Assembly (NCBI GenBank): GCA_905397405.1
Contig: CAJPVJ010000311.1
Location: 1 to 28,498, forward strand
Reading direction: 5' to 3'
DNA: 28,498 nucleotides
DNA from: Oppiella nova
Lineage: Eukaryota > Arthropoda > Arachnida > Sarcoptiformes > Oppiidae
Shown: piece by piece, positions 10,500-20,809 of the stretch
Numbering within the stretch: the stretch's first letter is position 1
Layout of the letters: each line of letters starts with the position of its first letter
Position numbers and translations under genes: made by a program
Notes under the pieces: generated by a model
The model's input: only the letters and a program-made list of their open reading frames with translations
What the model was told of the DNA's origin: nothing
The model's database searches: none

Positions 10500-12746
10500 T
10501 TAGAGATAGAGAGTTGCCATTTGTCTGGTTTTGATGGTGTGTTCTTTGAGTTGTTGTTCATTCTGTTGTTGTTGTAATCGATCCAAAGCGTTGAGAAAGT
10601 CTATGTGAACGGGCAGTAATTGAAAGGAATTCTTATTCTTGCGCTCATTTAACTCGTTATTCAGTTTGTCGATCGCATCGATGGCCACAAAGTTGCCGCT
10701 CATATCCCAGAAGACATTTGTCAGAGAACGGGACAGTTTTGGGAACTTAGGCTTCGGGTCCCTAAACAGGTCTCGAGAACCAGATCCAGAAGAGGTCTGA
10801 CCAGAATTGCTTGAGTCAAGTGTGTTGTTGTAGTCGAGGGTCGGCGGAGTGGTAATGTAATGCAAATTATTCATTGACTTATAGCGTATGTTAAATATGG
10901 GAGAAGTAGTTAATGATCTGCTGGAGCGACATGTCTGGCCGCCACTCACCAAACCTTTTGTCGCAACCTTTTGTTGTTTGACTTGATTTTCATGAATGGA
11001 TTCGTTTCGAAAGGGAGACGAAACATGTTTTGCATACTTTAGAAATCTGTTTGCCTTCCAAGTGTTGCGCTGACCCGAAGAACTTTTGACAAACAGTTTT
11101 GGACCGTTATTTGATTGCTGGTTGGGTTGAGGTACTTGGGTTGTTGGCAAATATATCCCATTCCCACTATTATTGTAGTGAATTCTCACATTTGGGAAAT
11201 AAACGATTTTCTCTTCCTTTTTATTGCTTTTCCCAAATATATTGTCTTTATTTGGAAAATATTTTCGCACTTTTTTCACATTAACACTCAGTTTTTGGGA
11301 AACCATTGGGTAAGACATGCGTTGGTTTTGGATCGACGGTATGGTTATAACAGGCGGGGGTTCGGGTTTGTTCTCACTGTTCAGGATATCTATGGCTGCA
11401 TCGGTAGGTTTTTGACTTTGAAACTCACTTTTGATTCTGTCAGGTAATGGTGCAAATCCGCGCACATAGTCGTAGATCTGGTCGATCTCATCATAAAACT
11501 CGTTGTTCTGGTCGTTGGCAGCCAACGGTTTGCTAGGCTTGGAGTCGGTGTGGCTGTCGTCCAAAGATGTGCCGCGTTTTAACTGTTCGCTGCACTCCAT
11601 GGTGTCGGCGCTCGCGTTGATCTGTTGCGGATCAGACAAACTGCGTTTGACTAAGAAGTTTGACTGTAATCTACTCTTGTGGTCGTGTTGATGGCCCTGT
11701 AGTCTAAAGGCGGCGAACCTTCCCTTATTGCTGTTATTCTCTTTGAGGGACGCCTTTATATCTTTACTCAGAAGCTGAATGTCTAATAAATGTATTTTGT
11801 CGGTCAAGCCTTGCATTAACTTATTAGACAACTCTTTAAGACAATTAAATTCAGACATTTCACACAACTGGTCCCCATTCTTTGGAGCCAATATTTTCAA
11901 TCCAGTACTTATAGGAACTTGAATTAAGGTTTGGGTGTCTTTCGTCAACGGGAGGGCAACAAAGCACTCCTCTTCGTATGAACTGTAGAGACGGACGTCT
12001 GAGTGAAAGTTTTTGAAGCCATGGGGAGGTTTGCCGTACACTAAGCGCACCATTAATGGCAATCTCTTTGACAATAGATTAGCCATTGTATGCACTCCTG
12101 ATATGCCTTCTTTGGCCACTGGACTAAACTTGCCTTTTTGGTCGACGTTTAGATATATTTGATCACCTTTTGATGAAAGACACCGAATATATCGGACACC
12201 ATTTGACTTAGCGTTGGGCACCACTTCAATGCCCTGTAATGCAATCAATTCTCCCGTTTGTATTGCTCTCACTTTGTCTGAAACCACATTCGGATCGTCA
12301 GTCTTTCCAATGAATGCCTTTATGTTATCCCTTACGAGACACGTCTCGCCTATTCTTTTGGTCAAATCGGCAACACTTTCGATACAACGAACAGACTTTC
12401 CTTCTTCGGACAGGATTTCCCACCAGCCGTCGTAGTTGTCGGGAATGACCAGTTTGGGACCCGTAGGCACAGCCCGTCCATTGGGGCCGGTGTTGGCGCT
12501 GCGACTCTCTTTGAATCTGACAGACTGTGCGATCACATTCACCCGTTTGCCGCCCAAACCCCACAAAACAATTTGGTTCAGTGATGGCGATGAGAGACTG
12601 GGCACTCCTACGGTCATGTACTGTCCCCTCACAATCTTTCCAATTTGTGGAAATTCATACTTTTTGGCGAATTCTTTCAAAAGATGACTCGATTCGGACC
12701 ACTTGACTGCCGACAAGAGAGGGGTTGAGTCCAACGACATTCTCAC
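10500..12746 (-). CDS. CABIT-domain adaptor protein, GAREM/serrano-like
   Basis: Intact 748-residue ORF with no intron. Residues about 13-280 read as a CABIT domain. The opening VKWSESS followed by FPQIGKIVRGQ parallels the start of GAREM proteins (VKWS, then PQIARL..G). Further family-like segments are GPKLVIPDNYDGWWE at about 96-110, KGKFSP at 204-209, the SGVHTMANLLSKRLPLMVRL stretch at about 216-235, and a hydrophobic-acidic block ending near 280. The C-terminal half is low-complexity and Ser/Asn/Gln-rich, with proline-rich PEPPP near 461-465, tyrosine motifs YDEI (Y418) and YDYV (Y425), and a conserved-looking SRSLTNVFW near the end. CABIT proteins are cytoplasmic signalling adaptors: Themis acts in T cells, GAREM in EGF receptor-Grb2-MAPK signalling, and fly Serrano is tied to planar cell polarity. 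The tyrosines suggest SH2-domain partners, which is inference. The start is the first in-frame ATG. The gene is much less AT-rich than its flanks. Confidence 0.9.
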   Translation of the reverse strand: MRMSLDSTPLLSAVKWSESSHLLKEFAKKYEFPQIGKIVRGQYMTVGVPSLSSPSLNQIVLWGLGGKRVNVIAQSVRFKESRSANTGPNGRAVPTGPKLVIPDNYDGWWEILSEEGKSVRCIESVADLTKRIGETCLVRDNIKAFIGKTDDPNVVSDKVRAIQTGELIALQGIEVVPNAKSNGVRYIRCLSSKGDQIYLNVDQKGKFSPVAKEGISGVHTMANLLSKRLPLMVRLVYGKPPHGFKNFHSDVRLYSSYEEECFVALPLTKDTQTLIQVPISTGLKILAPKNGDQLCEMSEFNCLKELSNKLMQGLTDKIHLLDIQLLSKDIKASLKENNSNKGRFAAFRLQGHQHDHKSRLQSNFLVKRSLSDPQQINASADTMECSEQLKRGTSLDDSHTDSKPSKPLAANDQNNEFYDEIDQIYDYVRGFAPLPDRIKSEFQSQKPTDAAIDILNSENKPEPPPVITIPSIQNQRMSYPMVSQKLSVNVKKVRKYFPNKDNIFGKSNKKEEKIVYFPNVRIHYNNSGNGIYLPTTQVPQPNQQSNNGPKLFVKSSSGQRNTWKANRFLKYAKHVSSPFRNESIHENQVKQQKVATKGLVSGGQTCRSSRSLTTSPIFNIRYKSMNNLHYITTPPTLDYNNTLDSSNSGQTSSGSGSRDLFRDPKPKFPKLSRSLTNVFWDMSGNFVAIDAIDKLNNELNERKNKNSFQLLPVHIDFLNALDRLQQQQNEQQLKEHTIKTRQMATLYL

Positions 12747-13050
12747 AACTTATGGCTTATTTCCTTCAAATGTCGATAACTTCTTGCAATTTCAATACAA
12801 TTCTACACTTTATTATGTATTATAGCTTTTCTTCAAAATTCTTTGTTTACTTAAACTTATTTTTGATAAACATTTTCATAGTTTCAAAAGAAAACTGAGA
12901 GTTTGTTTTCGCTATAGACAACAGATAAGAGTATATCCTTTTCTCATGGGTTCTTGTGGTGCGTGTGCTGTAAGTGTTGTCCCAATGGTTACGGATGTGA
13001 TCATTGCTGTCATGCGTTTCGGGTGACACCTAAGCACTGCTAGAATAATG
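12747..13050 (-). promoter_or_regulatory. Probable 5' leader of the CABIT gene, with short upstream ORFs
   Basis: Immediately upstream of the CABIT start is a less AT-rich patch (about 12900-13040). On the minus strand it holds an ATG-initiated upstream ORF of 33 codons starting MTAMITSVTIGTT near 13012. An overlapping open frame in another phase starts with GTG. An AG that could be a splice acceptor lies near 13030 (CTTAG followed by GTGTCACCC). The simplest reading is an untranslated leader whose upstream ORF may lower translation. Transcription start and promoter elements are not identifiable. Confidence 0.35.
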
Positions 13051-13947
13051 CAATGAAAAACTTTCAATGAGTTAAATGACTCGTTTTCAATCCATATCTA
13101 ATCCTAATGTCTCACTCTTGTGAACACTATACCAATACTAATACACTTTAAAAGTCAATCAAAGGTTTTGTGATTTAGTTATCCAATTATTTTGTGTAAA
13201 CTTATTAAAACACATTTTAAATTGGGGAATCAAATCAATGGCAGTATAATACAACTTAAATTGAGTATTATAAGTTTATAATTATTTTTATAATATTCTA
13301 ATTGTAATTAATTAAAATATAAAATGATTATCATTAACGCAGTATAGCATTTATTAAAAAATATGTAGAACTTCATTATTGCCACTATCATTTAAGATTA
13401 ATTATTCTATATTGATTTAAATTTAATTTGAAATTAATTAGAAACTAATAAATTAATTAAAAAGTAATTGTATTAAAAATGCATTATACCAACTCTATTG
13501 GTAATTATTTAAATTAAACCAATTTTTTGTTGGAATATAAAAATTTAATTTAATTATTTTAAAACTTAAAAAATTAAATTTGAATAAAAGTAAAAGTGAA
13601 AATAATAAACTTTACCAATAGAGCAGCGAATTAACAAGAAATGAAATTACAATATATTGTTGATTCGTATTATGGTTTCGCACAACAAAACTACTCGATG
13701 TCTAAGTGTTTTGAAAATATTCTTCAAGTGTTTGAAATCATTCAACTTTTGGGGTCAAAGTTTTCGACTGAGAGATATTTGTTGTTTTGAAAAACTTTTT
13801 ATATAAAAGTTAGCATTGCTTTCGAATGAACTTGTTGATTAAAAGTGTTATATAAATCTGTTGCAAAAGTTATGTCACACAAAACATTTAATTATTAAAT
13901 TTTAACTAAATAGGGTTGATATTAAAAATGGAAATTTGCAAACTTTT
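13051..13947. other. AT-rich spacer
   Basis: Nothing recognisable: very AT-rich, all frames broken, no repeat of note. Confidence 0.6.
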
Positions 13948-14214
13948 TCAAGCAAGCAAACAATTAGTTAAATTACACGGTATAACAGCACTATTATAAA
14001 AGCGTGAACTACACTGAATGGACATATAGGAGGCACAGGTATAGCACTGACAGTTGAATACGGGAAGAGAGATGAGACAACAGCTGATGTCTTGACAATC
14101 GGTGAACTTTTTGCAAATGATAGCATTGGATGTAATGTTAGAGTAGAGTAGTGTTGAGTCGGCGACGGCTCCCACCTGAATGGCTCCTCCACTCCACTCA
14201 CACTAGTTGGCTGT
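13948..14214 (-). other. Cysteine-rich open frame, candidate secreted-peptide exon
   Basis: A minus-strand frame is open from a TAG near 14212 to the stop near 13948. The part after a candidate acceptor (CCATTCAG, then GTGGGAGCC at 14175) has 75 codons and ten cysteines. The first six are spaced C-x5-C-x4-CC-x8-C-x-C, the order seen in inhibitor-cystine-knot (knottin) peptides. Two NxT glycosylation-like sites are present. No ATG lies in this frame, so it would need an upstream exon. About 360 bp upstream on the same strand (14512-14577) sits a 21-codon ATG ORF with a basic start and a hydrophobic core ending ALA, resembling a signal peptide, but I found no phase-correct splice joining the two convincingly. 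A second frame (13968-14201) is also open over the same bases, so chance is possible. Confidence 0.2.
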
Positions 14215-14640
14215 GAGGTTAGCTGAGGCAGAATTGGTGCTCATGCTTCAGCACCAGTATGTTGTATGGGTCTAACCTGTCGGCTGTGTTGGCCTTCTTG
14301 AGCATAGAACTGGTTGTTGCAGTAATTCAGTGGTTATGCACTCACTATGGCATAGACTACGGCACAGGTAGTCTACGGCATAGGCTCTAGCATTGAATGC
14401 ATGCATACAGTGATGAATGTCTCTTTCTATGCACTCTTTCTTTCAACTGTTCCCTTGTGTTCAGATGTATTCAGTTGTATTCAGTTGTGTTCACTTGGAT
14501 TCACTGACATTTCACTGCCACAAGTCATCCGCCAGTGCCATAAGCAATACCAGTGCTCTCGCTCTGGTACAGGCCATGCAATTGCTGTGCAATCTCTGCA
14601 TAATAGGTATGCATTGATGTAAATAATGAGAAATTCCTCC
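14215..14640. other. Less AT-rich island with splice-like words and short repeats
   Basis: This stretch is clearly richer in G and C than its flanks. On the minus strand it contains several short coding-like peptides and GT/AG words, including the 21-codon signal-peptide-like ORF at 14512-14577. It also holds a perfect 8-bp stem with a 7-nt loop (TAGACTAC/GTAGTCTA, 14353-14375), an imperfect short tandem of TATTCAGTTG-like units (about 14456-14510), and two GCACAGGTA words in and near it. I cannot build a gene model. It may be non-coding exon, enhancer or decayed gene sequence. Confidence 0.3.
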
Positions 14641-15558
14641 ATTCATTCAATGCTAGAATTAATCCTTTTTCTCAAACTATAATCTAAAAGGAAGGGATGT
14701 TTTCAAAGGTCTGACTAAATCTAGAAATTGTTGTCAAACCACAAAATTGAAAGTTTCTAATCATTAGTTTAAAATCTATGCGGTATTCACGGCTCATAAC
14801 TTATTATTGTCATTTTCAATATATTGACACTCAATTTAACAATTTATTTTATCCTTTATTATAGTAATCATTAAAGTATTATTCACTTCAAAATTTCCAT
14901 TTTATTAAATTTAACTTATTTTTCAAAATATATATTCAAGTCTTTCAATACATTTATACCATTCATATGAAAGTTATGAAAGTTCACTTTTTTGGTTTGT
15001 GATTATTATCAGGGATAGCTTATAAAAACAAAGAAATTAAAGCAATAAAAAACAATTAAGATCTTAAACACGCTTTTGGGATGATTGTTTTTGCCACAAT
15101 ATAAACCATTTTGTTTTAAGCAATAATATCTCATGTTAAATTGTTATAAAGTATAACCAATCTACTAATCCATTGTAATCATTGTTAAAACCCATGTATG
15201 ATACTATTGTCTCGATTAATTAATGAGTTAATTATATTAAAACAAAAAATTGTCAACAAATTAAATGAGTGTTAAAAGAAAAGTGTTGTTGCTTGATGAG
15301 TTTGAAAAGTTTTGTCCACTAAATTGTGAGTGTATTTCAAGTGAAAACTCTCTCTAAGATTAATGACTCAATGACTGAACACAAGAATGTATATAAGAGT
15401 TAATGACTTCGAGGAATGCATTTCCATGTATTCAAGTTCTTAATCATAATAAATAGCAGATTAATGTTTGGTTACTCTCGACAAAACAATTGCTATTTAT
15501 TTATTTATTTTATTTTTATTAAATAATAGTCTTTCACTTATGCCTAACAAATGTTGTC
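14641..15558. other. AT-rich spacer
   Basis: No coding potential, RNA gene or repeat recognised before the duplicated unit begins. Confidence 0.6.
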
Positions 15559-16170
15559 AAACGAGAATATATGAGTCGATTTACTTGACTTGACTTCACT
15601 TTAAGTTATATTCTTTACATAACGTGTCTAATGTTGTAAAAGTGCTATCCGTCCTAACAGTCATATTCCGTCCATTCAATCAATTATATTATATGTGTTT
15701 TTCAAATATTAAATCCAACCAAAAAACAACGAATAATTAATTTATAGTTATTTAATACACTACAGTATACAATAATTAAACTCTTGATAATCAACTCTTA
15801 TTCTGAGTGAAAATAATTTATTAAATATCTGATCCGAGGCTTTCAAATAAATCCATAGTCTTTCTCAGGGATAAGATAACAAAACTTAACTAAAAACATT
15901 TTAAATAATAACAATTAAACAGAAACGCATGTATAAATCATATACCAATCGGGACTTTTGATCTCTTTTGTATTACCGGTATTAAACATATGACATTGAT
16001 TTTAAGAGAGAGATAGAGGATACGTATACATGAATTGACTTCATTTATATTTTTCGACCAATATGTTATGACTGGAAACTGCATATTTTGTAATAACATC
16101 TATTTTGAAATAAATGCCGGAATTAGTGTTTTCCAAATTTTGATTCAAATTATTGACAACTCATTTTAAT

Positions 16171-16206
<36 letters not shown>
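15559..16206. repeat. Tandem segmental duplication, copy 1
   Basis: A 648-bp unit beginning AAACGAGAATATATGAG and ending in an uninterrupted (CT)n tract (16174-16206). It is followed head-to-tail by copy 2. By eye the two copies differ by about eight substitutions and two indels (6 bp and 1 bp) before the CT tract. No long ORF, terminal inverted repeat or transposase fragment is visible in the unit. Confidence 0.93.
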
Positions 16207-16207
<1 letters not shown>

Positions 16208-16839
16208 AACGAGAATATATGAGTCGATTTACTTGACTTGACTTCACTTTAAGTTATATTCTTTACATAACGTGTCTAATGTTGTAAAAGTGCTATCCGT
16301 CCTAACAGTCATATTCCGTCCATTCAATCAATTAATGTGTTTTTCAAATATTAAATCCAACCAAAACACAACGAATAATTAATTTATAGCTATTTAATAC
16401 ACTACAGTATACAATAATTAAACTCTTAATAATCAACTCTTATTCTGAGTGAAAATAATTTATTAAAATATCTGATCCGAGGCTTTCAAATAAATCCATA
16501 GTCTTTCTCAGGGATAAGATAACAAAACTTAACTAAAAACATTTTAAATAATAACAATTAAACAGAAACGCATGTATAAATCATACACCAATCGGGACTT
16601 TTGATCTCTTTTGTATTACCGGTATTAAACATATGACATTGATTTTAAGAGAGAGATAGAGGATACGTATACATGAATTTACTTCATTTATATTTTTCGA
16701 CCAATATGTTATGACCGGAAACTGCATATTTTGTAATAACATCTATTTTGAAATAAATACCGGAATTAGTGTTTTCCAAACTTTGATTCAAATTATTGAC
16801 AACTCATTTTAATAATTCTCTCTCTCTCTCTCTCTCGCT

Positions 16840-16871
<32 letters not shown>
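16207..16871. repeat. Tandem segmental duplication, copy 2
   Basis: Second copy of the 648-bp unit, starting directly after the CT tract of copy 1. It ends in a longer CT tract (16817-16871) interrupted by CGCTGG. The interruption and the small substitutions show that the copies have diverged a little, which argues against a simple assembly echo but does not rule out merged alleles. Confidence 0.93.
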
Positions 16872-16873
<2 letters not shown>

Positions 16874-18555
16874 TTGGTAATACTATGCATAATTTAAGAA
16901 GTAAAGTGACGAAACACTTAAAATGAAATAATAGGAAATGTGGCAATCGATCTATATTAACAAAATTTAAATAAATTAGATGCAAGTGTACAATAACATA
17001 ATAAAATAATATTAATAAAACATTTGTAGATTACGTGAACGAAATCGTGAAAAATTATAAAATTGTATATTTAAAAGTTATTCAATTATATTATTTGCTT
17101 AATTCAAGTTCGATGGAAAGCATAAATGGTTTCATTAATAAAAATTGCAATTCCTTGGACTCAAACGTGAAGTGTCTTTAACCTTAAAGATTCGCATGAA
17201 TTCTGTGTTTAACTTTCAATTCATTAATATTTTTAAAAAATATTCATTTACTTTAAATGTAATAATAATTAAAATAATTTTTAAATTTATTAAAAGTATA
17301 GGCATTAATTTGCAAACTGTTTATTTCATTGAGAATTGTAGACTCGACTAACAATTAAGTAAACAGAGGTTTTTTTCTCAGAGCTTTAGAGTAAAGCATA
17401 CGAAAAGTTATGAGAAAAGACTAAAGAGATAAGAAAATGGGAAAGTTTTCGGTCAATGCTAGCGATGGTAACGAATCTAACGATCGTTTGCAGATCCGCT
17501 CTTATACTTAATAATAAATAAAAAGCTTTTCTTTGTTTAGTTAAACAACAAACTCAATAATTAGTTAAAAGTAGTGATCAAATCTAAACATTAAAGAAAA
17601 GGACAATTGTTTTGCATTATTGGATAACATGTATGCAGTAAACTATAGTATAGTTATTCACATTAAATGCTATCAATTAGATGTTGTGTTAAATATTGAG
17701 AATTGAATAATCAAATCAATCATTGAATAAAAAAAGTTGAATTGAATTGAAGAGCAAGAAAAGTCAAAAGGAAGAGAAAAATAAAAACAATTTTCAAATA
17801 CTGTATTAATCAAGTTTTACGGCACAGGTATGGGTTTGCCTTGAGTCTAGTGCTGCGTTGAATGCAAAACATGTTTTATGGTTAGCAACAAAAATAGAAA
17901 TTAAAATCGTTTTGATGGCAGAGAACAAAAGAAATAAACAGAATTCAAGCCCTCATCCCATCCCAAACCCTGAGCCCATGCACTCCATCCCCTCACCACT
18001 ACTTGTTAGAGGTTGTGCTGTAATCCATGATTCCTTATACACCCTATTCCCTACTCCCTGACCACCTGGTGAATGACCTTTGAGTTGAGAGCATAGGTGT
18101 TGTCTCATTGTACGCAAAAATGACATAATTTATATGATATGCCATCAAAAGTTAATGCAAAACAATTGTGAACTCCTATTGGAGTGCAATCCTCGCAAAT
18201 CTGCAAAACTCTCTTTTAAGGCATGCATTCATTTGAATGCAATATTTATAATCATTTGAAAGATTATTAATCTTTTTAACATATTATTCAAACATCTTAT
18301 AATCGTTTGAAAGAGTTATAACTTATGGCTTAAGTTGATGTCATTTATCTTTTGAAAAGAAAACTTCTTGAAATTCATGAACTCCTGGTATGGGATGGGA
18401 TGGAATAGCATGAGGTCTTAAATATGAAAAAATCAAACAAATGAACATTTTTTGTATTCACTTTCATTTCTAATACGAGAGTACAGTATATTGTATTGTA
18501 GTCTAGTTTGCTGTATATGGTAAGATAGAGGAGAGTATGTACTACTATGTAGTAT
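16872..18555. other. Gene-free stretch
   Basis: Mostly AT-rich with no recognisable gene. A less AT-rich patch at 17820-18080 contains an open frame (17858-18061, +) without an ATG start whose proline-rich peptide resembles no family. Its minus strand is closed by several stops. I consider it non-coding. Confidence 0.5.
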
Positions 18556-18632
18556 GGATAGCATGGATAGTTGGATAGCATGGATAACATGGATAGCATG
18601 GATAGCATGGATAGCATGGATAGCATGGATAG
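18556..18632. repeat. 9-bp minisatellite (GGATAGCAT)n
   Basis: About eight to nine head-to-tail copies of GGATAGCAT. The first copies are degenerate (GGATAGTT, GGATAACAT) and the last five or so nearly perfect. On the minus strand the 9-bp period keeps a frame open as repeating Ser-Met-Leu, which explains the open frame at 18375-18731. Confidence 0.93.
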
Positions 18633-18639
18633 AGGTATA

Positions 18640-19160
18640 GAATAATGTAATTCGTTTGGAATATGAGGTTCACTTGCCTTCTCATATCTGATCTCATATT
18701 TGCATCCATTTATTGAGTTCAATGACCGCAATGATGGGCGGGTGTGAGTGTCGGCCTAAGACATGATCGCATGGAACCAGAAATGCCTGATATAGTGGGC
18801 AAAAGCGATGCAATCTTTGACCTTCAGGTGTACTCTCAGTGTATGTATTTCGTCGGCAATTGAACGTTTCGATGCCATATATACGGCATATACTGATGTA
18901 TATACAGGTAGACATCGCTTATGATACCTGTTACTGGTTAGGCATTCATATGTGTAATAAGTAATAATAATAATAATGGTATAGTATTTAATAGCAACTC
19001 ATTGGCGTTAACCCAAAAATAGTGGTGTTTGTTGTGCACACCCAGGAAGCGATGCAAGAGATGGTCTCACAATTGTTCCCATAAATTATAATCACTTCAA
19101 TATAACTGATTATGAATACAACCAACATCTGATGGTTAGGTGTCTGGCCCTTTATTATTT
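18640..19160. other. Less AT-rich island, coding status unresolved
   Basis: Several frames are open on both strands. On the minus strand, 18694-18915 encodes a 73-codon peptide ending ELNKWMQI, and a neighbouring frame is also open. On the plus strand, a frame after a candidate acceptor (CACACCCAG, near 19044) reads about 45 codons including GLTIVPINYNHFNITDY before a stop. None matches a family I know. Overlapping open frames on both strands point to low stop density from base composition, not a clear gene. Confidence 0.25.
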
Positions 19161-20767
19161 AAAGCGATTTTTCATGTTTTCAATTACTTTTCAAAAGTAA
19201 TTTCATTGAATTTCAGATTCAAATCAAATTGCAATCACTTTATTTCACATCAAATGAAGACATGACTCTTCTTTCAAATCACTATTATTTTAAAAGCTTT
19301 TCTCGATTTTCAATAGAGTTTTAGGTTTTTATACGCTTTTTATTATTCAAACCATACTGTAGTCGTAAAGCATAGGAATTGAATATATTTTGTATTTAAA
19401 TTATATTCACTGCATATTCAATAAAGTTTTAGTAAGATTTAGTTTTATTTGAATTTAATCTAAAAGTTATTTTATTTGATTTATCAAATGCAAAGCAATT
19501 CTATAAAATGGTTTATACTTAAAACACTGCAACTAATAATTAATTACATGTGCTTGTACACAATTATGAATTTGTATTTAACTGTAAAATATATTTACTG
19601 GTATTCAATAATTTAAACCAAGATCTAATTAAATAATTTTCCATATATTGCAAATAAAATAAAAAATTAAAATTAGACTTTAAGTACTGTATTCACTAAT
19701 AAATTATTTCTTTTTCTTAGAAGTTTAGCCCAATTATTGTCCCAAATCTTGATTTGTCTTTTGATGTTATCGCACATAAATCTTTACATTGAATTAATAT
19801 ATTGATTTTATAATAAAATTACAACTCATTTGAATAAATCTATTGCAATAAATCTTATAAAAATTGAGTTCACATGTATTTTTGACAAGATTTATAAAAT
19901 AAGAGAGTGGCTTAAAAACTGAACGCTTTCTTGATTTATGGTTTGAAACCTAACATAATTGGGTCTGACATTGGTTTTCATAGGAATTGCTAAAACACAC
20001 TTACAAGTTAGGTTTACAGTGTAAACTTTACAGATGCCAATATTAATTTGGGAAAAGTTATTAAATGTACTAAAGGTTTTATCGAGTGAAATGTTTGTGA
20101 TTTTATTAATGACCATTCACTGTAATTCACTTTCGTTATAATTAAATTATTTGATATAATTATTCATTAATATGTATGTCAGTATAGATAGGGAAGTGCC
20201 CATTGAATGGGTTGAGAGCACGTAAATCACTTCTTACAAAACAAAATCAATGCAATATTTCTTTATTCATAATTTCTTTAAAAATTAAATAATAGAGATT
20301 TTCTCACAGAATGTAAACTACTCTATAGTCTATTTCATTTCCTTTTACTTTTGTTATCAAGTATTGTAATTGACAACTATTTATAAAATTCAATTATTAA
20401 AGAAATAGTTTAGACGTGTAATATAATTGATGAGATCCCTAAAGCTATACAGCTAACAATAGACATTAATTAACAATATAAAATGAACAAATTTTGATCT
20501 ACAATTTCACATCTGTTTAACAAATACTGTATCTTAACAAATAGATTTAACCGAAATTTGCAGATCTACTACAGTAGTAGTCATATAATATAAGACATAA
20601 TTGTATGTGTGTTTGAAATCGAGTGAATTGCATAATAAATTCTTGTAGACATTTATGCATTTAAAAACCCTTTTGATTAAAAGAGCTGCACATATGTCAA
20701 CATTAATGTCAAATTTTGTTAAATTTATGAATTGATTTAATTTTTTGTAAGAATTATTTTCTAGGAA

Positions 20768-20770
<3 letters not shown>
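19161..20770. other. AT-rich gene-free stretch
   Basis: No gene, RNA or notable repeat recognised. The 74-codon minus-strand frame at 19892-20116 lacks any family feature. Confidence 0.55.

Positions 20771-20807
<37 letters not shown>
20771..20807. repeat. (GA)n microsatellite
   Basis: About 18 uninterrupted AG units. On the minus strand they read as alternating Leu-Ser, which creates a spurious open frame (20534-20821). Confidence 0.97.

Positions 20808-20809
<2 letters not shown>

Noticed and set aside
11099-12687. Plus-strand and alternate-frame open frames inside the CABIT gene
   Set aside because: They are shadows of the 748-codon minus-strand gene, which has recognisable domain structure. 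The shadows have none.
17858-18061. 67-codon plus-strand frame with a proline-rich middle
   Set aside because: No ATG start, no family similarity. Low stop density in a C-rich patch explains it.
18375-18731. 118-codon minus-strand ORF with Ser-Met-Leu repeats
   Set aside because: It is produced by the 9-bp minisatellite; the flanking residues show no family similarity.
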